Below are positions 60,103-64,000 of a DNA stretch of 64,000 nucleotides, one piece after another. Under the pieces are notes generated by a model. It did not search any database. It had not been told where the DNA came from and saw only the letters and a list, made by a program, of their open reading frames with translations. The position numbers were made by a program, and so were the translations under genes. The DNA is from Paraspadella gotoi (Eukaryota > Chaetognatha): positions 10,869,834 through 10,933,833 of the forward strand of contig CM119266.1 in the NCBI GenBank assembly GCA_051294375.1, given 5' to 3'. The stretch's first letter is position 1; the number at the start of each line of letters is the position of its first letter.

Positions 60103-60441
60103 TTCTTCCATCTCCATTCATGAATTTCGTTTTCCATTTTTCCATTTTTCGCGACTTTTGTTTTTTGTTTTCCCATCTCAGCCTCGTTTCCAATTCCCCG
60201 TTTGTCGCTTTTCATCTCCGATTGTCATTTTGTCGCTCATGAAAAAAAAAATAAAAAAAATTGCGTACACAGTACACAGGGAGAATAAAATAAAACGGGG
60301 AACACAGCCAGAGGGCGTTGGGGGAAAATGTTGAGAACTAAAATATACTCGATTCGAATAATAAAAATAAAAATATCTATCTTTATCTTTAAACAAGCTG
60401 TTCGGAATGTTCATTGATGGTTCAGACTCTTAACATCGGTA

Positions 60442-60468
60442 GGGGGCGTGGGGTAGAGGACCGGAAAC
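60442..60468 (+). promoter_or_regulatory. KLF/Sp-like box and ETS site (block G)
   Basis: GGGGGCGTGGGG at 60442-60453 and ACCGGAAAC at 60460-60468 lie just ahead of ACATGGCGG. In F the same boxes are split by inserted bases. Confidence 0.35.
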
Positions 60469-60486
60469 GGTCGAGCGCCGAGGAAC

Positions 60487-60693
60487 ATGGCGGTTAAAAT
60501 GGCGACGAATGTGTCGGCTTTGGCGTCTGGGTCATCGTCGGCCTCGTGGACCCAAAGTCCGCCTCAAAAGCGCTCTTCGTCACCTTCGTCTTCGTCTTCG
60601 TCGTCGTCGTTATCATCGTCGACACGCGATTCGATCTATTTAGCGCCATATTTCCCCTTTCCCCTTAAAAAGGATCCCGAGGGCCGATTATAA
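60487..60693 (+). CDS. Candidate Ser-rich N-terminal exon (block G)
   Basis: ATG with A at -3 and G at +4 follows a GC-box/ETS promoter. The frame is 68 codons: [30 protein letters not shown], a Ser run over a (TCG)n array, then [20 protein letters not shown]. The end is near a TAA at 60691; no donor is evident. It includes TTTAGCGCCA, which resembles an E2F half-site. Block F has this DNA with frameshifts. Product not recognised; it could be the start of a larger gene whose next exons are unseen. Confidence 0.35.
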   Translation: MAVKMATNVSALASGSSSASWTQSPPQKRSSSPSSSSSSSSLSSSTRDSIYLAPYFPFPLKKDPEGRL

Positions 60694-60765
60694 TGAGGAG
60701 CGAACGGAGCGGAAAGGAGCGGAACTGAGGAGTCGCGCGATGGAGCGGGGAGAGTCAGAGAGAGG

Positions 60766-60882
<117 letters not shown>

Positions 60883-61426
60883 CTTCGGTCCTCCGTCCTG
60901 TTTAATGAAGCGAAAGATCGAAAAGATGACAAGAAAAACCGATTATTCGCTCTAATATCGAGGTTAATAAAACAATCGATATTGTTGTTTCGAAATTTTT
61001 AGTGCTTATTACTAAGCTTATCATATGCTGTGAAAATAATAAATTTCTCCGTTTTTAAAAGAAAATATATGTTCTGTTATTTACCAGCCTCGAAACAGTT
61101 TCGAAAATATTTTTTTAATAATTAAAAAAAAACGACCTTTCTACTCGCATTCGAAGATAAAACTTTTTTTCGAGGGGATCGAACCCCGCTTCTGCAGCGG
61201 CTGAGGGGGCTGCTGCGGCGGCGACTGTAGAAAACTCGATCGTCATGACAACGGAAAAAAACATTCGTTCCCCCCCAAAATCGCCGCGTCTTTTCGATAA
61301 ACCATCTGTCTCCTGCGACTCTCTCTGTCTCCTTCTCTTTCTCTCGACTCTCTTCTTTCCTGTCGCATGACACGCGAAAATCGATGCCAAGACTCGCCTC
61401 TACCTGACTGAGAAGACGAAGATCGC

Positions 61427-61532
<106 letters not shown>

Positions 61533-61789
61533 TCCAAACATTCGCAAAACGCATTCCAATCTGTCGTCAAAAAAGACTCGTGTCAAAAAAAGAAGAAGAA
61601 ACCGGATTTTTTTTTACAAAAAAACACCGCTTCTTATTTTTATTTCCTTTTTAATAATTAATAGGATTGTAGAAAAAGTAAAAATGGAATATAGTTTTCT
61701 CTACTCTTCCTAGATCGACGGGAAAAAAGAAAAAAATCTTTCCCTTACAAAAAAAAAAGAAAAAAGAGAAATAAAAAAGAAAGCAACCC

Positions 61790-61903
61790 CCGGAAGTCGA
61801 CGTAGTTGGGGGAGATTTAGTTTCCATGTTTCCCGCCAAAGGCTTTGGGCCGAAGTCGCGCCTGCGCTCCAAACGAGCGCCGCCCGTCAAAATCGTGGCG
61901 CCG
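61790..61903 (+). promoter_or_regulatory. Promoter of the CEP72-like gene: ETS, E2F and NRF-1-like sites
   Basis: CCGGAAGT (ETS) at 61790-61797, perfect TTTCCCGCCAAA (E2F) at 61829-61840 and GCGCCTGCGC (one base from NRF-1) at 61858-61867, in a CpG-rich island within otherwise A-rich DNA. No TATA box. E2F control would fit a centrosome gene expressed with the cell cycle. The layout could also drive a divergent minus-strand transcript, but none is seen. Confidence 0.6.
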
Positions 61904-62066
61904 AACAAAAAACGACTCGAAAAATAAACTTCGGTCGGAGCGAGGAAAAAAAATAAACAAGAAAAAAAGGAAACAAGAAAAAAAAAGAAAAACAAGAAAA
62001 AAAATAAACAAGAAAAAAAAAAGAAACAAGAAACAGCTGCGAAAACGAAACAAGAAAAAAAAAATC

Positions 62067-62105
62067 ATGGTTCTCTTTTCACTGAGAAGGTTGTCACGGT
62101 TTTGA
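62067..62105 (+). CDS. Upstream open reading frame, 12 codons
   Basis: ATG at 62067 reads MVLFSLRRLSRF and stops at 62105, 77 bases before the main start and out of frame with it. If it lies in the leader it could lower translation of the main frame. Confidence 0.35.
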   Translation: MVLFSLRRLSRF

Positions 62106-62181
62106 AAAAGCTCACACCCCTCTTTGCTCCAATCACTTTGCTGCACTCCACCATCCCTCAAACTCCACCACCCCCACGGCC

Positions 62182-63320
62182 ATGGTCTCCGACACTGGCG
62201 TCCGCGCGACCGAGACTTGGGTCCGCGAGCGCATCGAATTCCGTCGAGGCGATCCGGCCGACGTCCGCTCTTTAACCCTCAACGGGACATTCCAAGAGAA
62301 GATCGTCCAACTCGACGACGCGTTGGTGTCCTTCGTCAACCTCCGCGCCCTCGACCTCTCACGCAACGCCCTCGTCAGCCTCGGCGGTCTCGATCATCTC
62401 CTCCAGCTGGAGAAGCTCAACCTCTACTACAACAACATCGCCGAGTTCGAAGAGCTGGAGAGATTGAGGTCCAACCCGCGTCTCAAGGATCTCGACGTCC
62501 GTCTCAACCCCATCTGCCGACAGGACTCGGACTTTCGCCTGCACCTGATCGGCACCCTGCGCGGCCTGCAACGCCTGGACGACAGGACGGTTCGAGAGAG
62601 CGAGATCAAATTCGCGGCGTCGCAGTTCGGACGGAAGGAGGCGGAAGTCGACAACGCCAACGAATCCAGAGGCGCCCATTCGCCTCGAACAGTTCGTCGA
62701 CAACTCGCTCAACAAAATCCTCAACGTCCTCCAAAAAATCCCCCGGAGTCTCGCGAGATCCTTCCCGCCAAATCCATCGGCTCCGAAGAGCAGGCCATCT
62801 TGGACATGATCAGGGGAATGCACCTGCATACGGTGGAGCGGCCCGTCGAGGCGGCGCAGCGGTCGCCGTCTCGAGATGCTCGTCGACGCGACGCTGGCGT
62901 CTCCAACGGGGACTCCCTCGGCCTACATCATGCTGGAGACGCCGACGAATCGGAAGGCGCCAGTAGCGGCGCCAGCGACGATACGTGGCGGGAAAAAGAA
63001 GGAGGAGGAGGAGGCGCTGAAATGTTGAAAAGTCTTCGTGCGGCGGTTGAGGCGGCGCGGCAGAAGGACGTCAAAGAAGAAAGAGACTCCAAAGGCGTCG
63101 TCGTCGACGATGCAATGGAAAGAAGACGCGACGCCGCTTCCGCCTCCGTCTCCGCCTCAACCCGATCCTTTGACCGTCGTGGCGTCGATCTCGACGCTTC
63201 CCCCAACCGCTCGTCCACGAGACCATCTCCGACAAAGGACTCGTCCACTTTGAGAGGATTTCAACGAGAACCGGAATTAGGTTACGAAGCTGGGGACAAG
63301 AATCAAAGCCTCTATTACAG
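62182..63320 (+). CDS. CEP72: CEP72/LRRC36-family leucine-rich-repeat centrosomal protein, exon 1
   Basis: CEP72 is a centriolar-satellite protein that brings kizuna and gamma-tubulin complexes to the centrosome and acts in cilium assembly. Residues 28-52 carry the family lead-in (SLTLNGTFQEKI). Leucine-rich repeats follow at about 54-75 (LRALDLSRNALVSL) and 76-98 (LEKLNLYYNNI), then the cap at 101-137 (DVRLNP, LQRLDDR). Residues 201-212 (SEEQAILDMIRG) match, from memory, a box after the repeats in vertebrate CEP72. The start has G at -3 and +4, and an in-frame stop lies at 62083. The exon ends phase 2 at TACAG|GTAACA. Residues 161-190 look off-frame (see findings). Orthology to CEP72 rather than its paralogue LRRC36 is inferred; family membership is firm. 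Confidence 0.88.
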
Positions 63321-63428
63321 GTAACAATGACAATAAAGAATTTTTGGTAAACTTTGTTAATGATAAATTTAGACTTTGTATATACTAAATTACTATTTAG
63401 CTTAACTTTAATGCTAAACTTCTCACAG
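63321..63428 (+). other. Intron 1 of the CEP72-like gene, 108 bp
   Basis: GTAACAATG at the 5' end, AAACTTCTCACAG at the 3' end, AT-rich between (the flanking exons are GC-rich). Joining phase 2 AG to A keeps the frame open to the window edge, and a TAA lies at 63322 if it is not spliced. Confidence 0.85.
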
Positions 63429-64000
63429 AGAACCTTCCTTCACCCGCAATCCAACCTCCACCAGCGCCGATTATTCCTCGAGACCGGAAATCGTCGGCGA
63501 CGCCGCTTCCCAATCGACTCTAACGGCGCCGCTGACTTCAACGCCGTCCCGCGCCCGCGCCAGCCTCTCTCCGGGTTCCACCCGGCGCCTCCTCTTGCCT
63601 CCGATCAGCGAGATCGACATCGATTTTGATCTTCGCGACGCCGGATCCAAAACCGGCGCTGATTTCAGAACCGGCGCCAGGAGAAGCGCGCCGGAAGGGT
63701 TAGGCCGAGGTCCGGATGGATTTAGCGGAGCGCCGAGAGGTGGAGACGAGGACGGACTCGTGGCGAAGGCGAAGAAGATGCTGATGGATCAGGAAAGAGC
63801 GGAAACGCGAGACGAGGGTGTCGGCTTCGGCGTCGAAATCGGCGTCACTCCGCCCGCCCGAAACGCCTCGTCCGCCGCCAAAAACGCCCGCGACGCTTCT
63901 CCCTCTCTCCGCTCCGAAGAGACGCGTGTCAAGGCCGTCGAGACTTTGGCCTCCGTCGCCGCCGTCGTCGAAGAGGCCACGCCCAGTAAGGAACTCGCCC
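63429..64000 (+). CDS. CEP72: CEP72-like gene, exon 2 (partial, runs off the window)
   Basis: The frame is open for 190 codons from EPSFTRNPTSTSADYSS to the last base. It includes LPPISEIDIDFDL and EDGLVAKAKKMLMDQE, the latter resembling the EAFLAQARHIL stretch in the middle of vertebrate CEP72 as I recall it. The rest is Ala/Ser/Arg-rich and probably disordered. The C-terminal coiled coil expected of the family is not reached. A weak donor-like CCCA|GTAAGG sits at 63987, so the exon may end there instead. Confidence 0.8.

Noticed and set aside
61115-61246. Minus-strand Ala-rich frame (MTIEFSTVAAAAAPSAAA...)
   Set aside because: The copy in block F is in a different frame with no shared peptide, there is no promoter or splice support, and the Ala run comes from a GCC-rich patch.

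Overview
This window is eukaryotic, and most probably animal, nuclear DNA. The evidence is GT-AG introns, dense simple repeats, and at the right end a gene for a centrosomal/ciliary leucine-rich-repeat protein of the CEP72/LRRC36 family, with a 108-bp intron and an E2F/NRF-1/ETS-type promoter. The phylum cannot be told from the sequence. (GA)n/(CT)n arrays occur every 1-2 kb, and there are unusually many (ACG)n arrays (read as GAC/GTC). I see no rRNA, tRNA, CRISPR array or recognisable transposase or reverse transcriptase.

The dominant structure is repeated copies of the same DNA. Block A (about 833-7046) recurs directly as block B (about 8893-15194). Block C (about 20129-29735) recurs directly as block D (about 43797-54715) and, for its right half, inverted as block E (about 30385-36168), so C and E form a large palindrome around a GA/CT hinge. 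The DNA left of C (about 18183-19990) recurs in pieces, some direct and some inverted, between 36205 and 42090. Block F (about 57510-59632) recurs directly as G (about 59650-61428). Copies differ mostly by single-base insertions and deletions, and gaps of exactly 25 N lie at or inside several seams. Uncollapsed haplotypes plus gap filling with uncorrected long reads explains this best, but real segmental duplication is not excluded.

Because of the indels, most coding sequence outside the last 2 kb is broken, and genes must be inferred from signals kept between copies. The best such signals are: an exon with both splice sites kept in C, D and E (52185-52338 in D); an upstream exon ending in a strong GTAAGT donor in all three; a long minus-strand reading frame in E (31692-32150); an array of eight CCAAT/ATTGG boxes kept in C and D; an NF-Y/YY1-like promoter leading into a possible mitochondrial presequence (17869-18001); and a short J-domain-like peptide (23524-23559). 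C, D and E probably carry one gene, plus strand in C and D and minus strand in E, whose product I do not recognise.

Region 54960-57500 holds several small open frames of unknown function. Blocks F and G each carry a promoter-like GC segment followed by a Ser-rich start-codon frame, intact only in G. From 61.6 kb the sequence is clean and coding. The CEP72-like gene starts at 62182 and runs off the right edge. No novel system is supported by the sequence.
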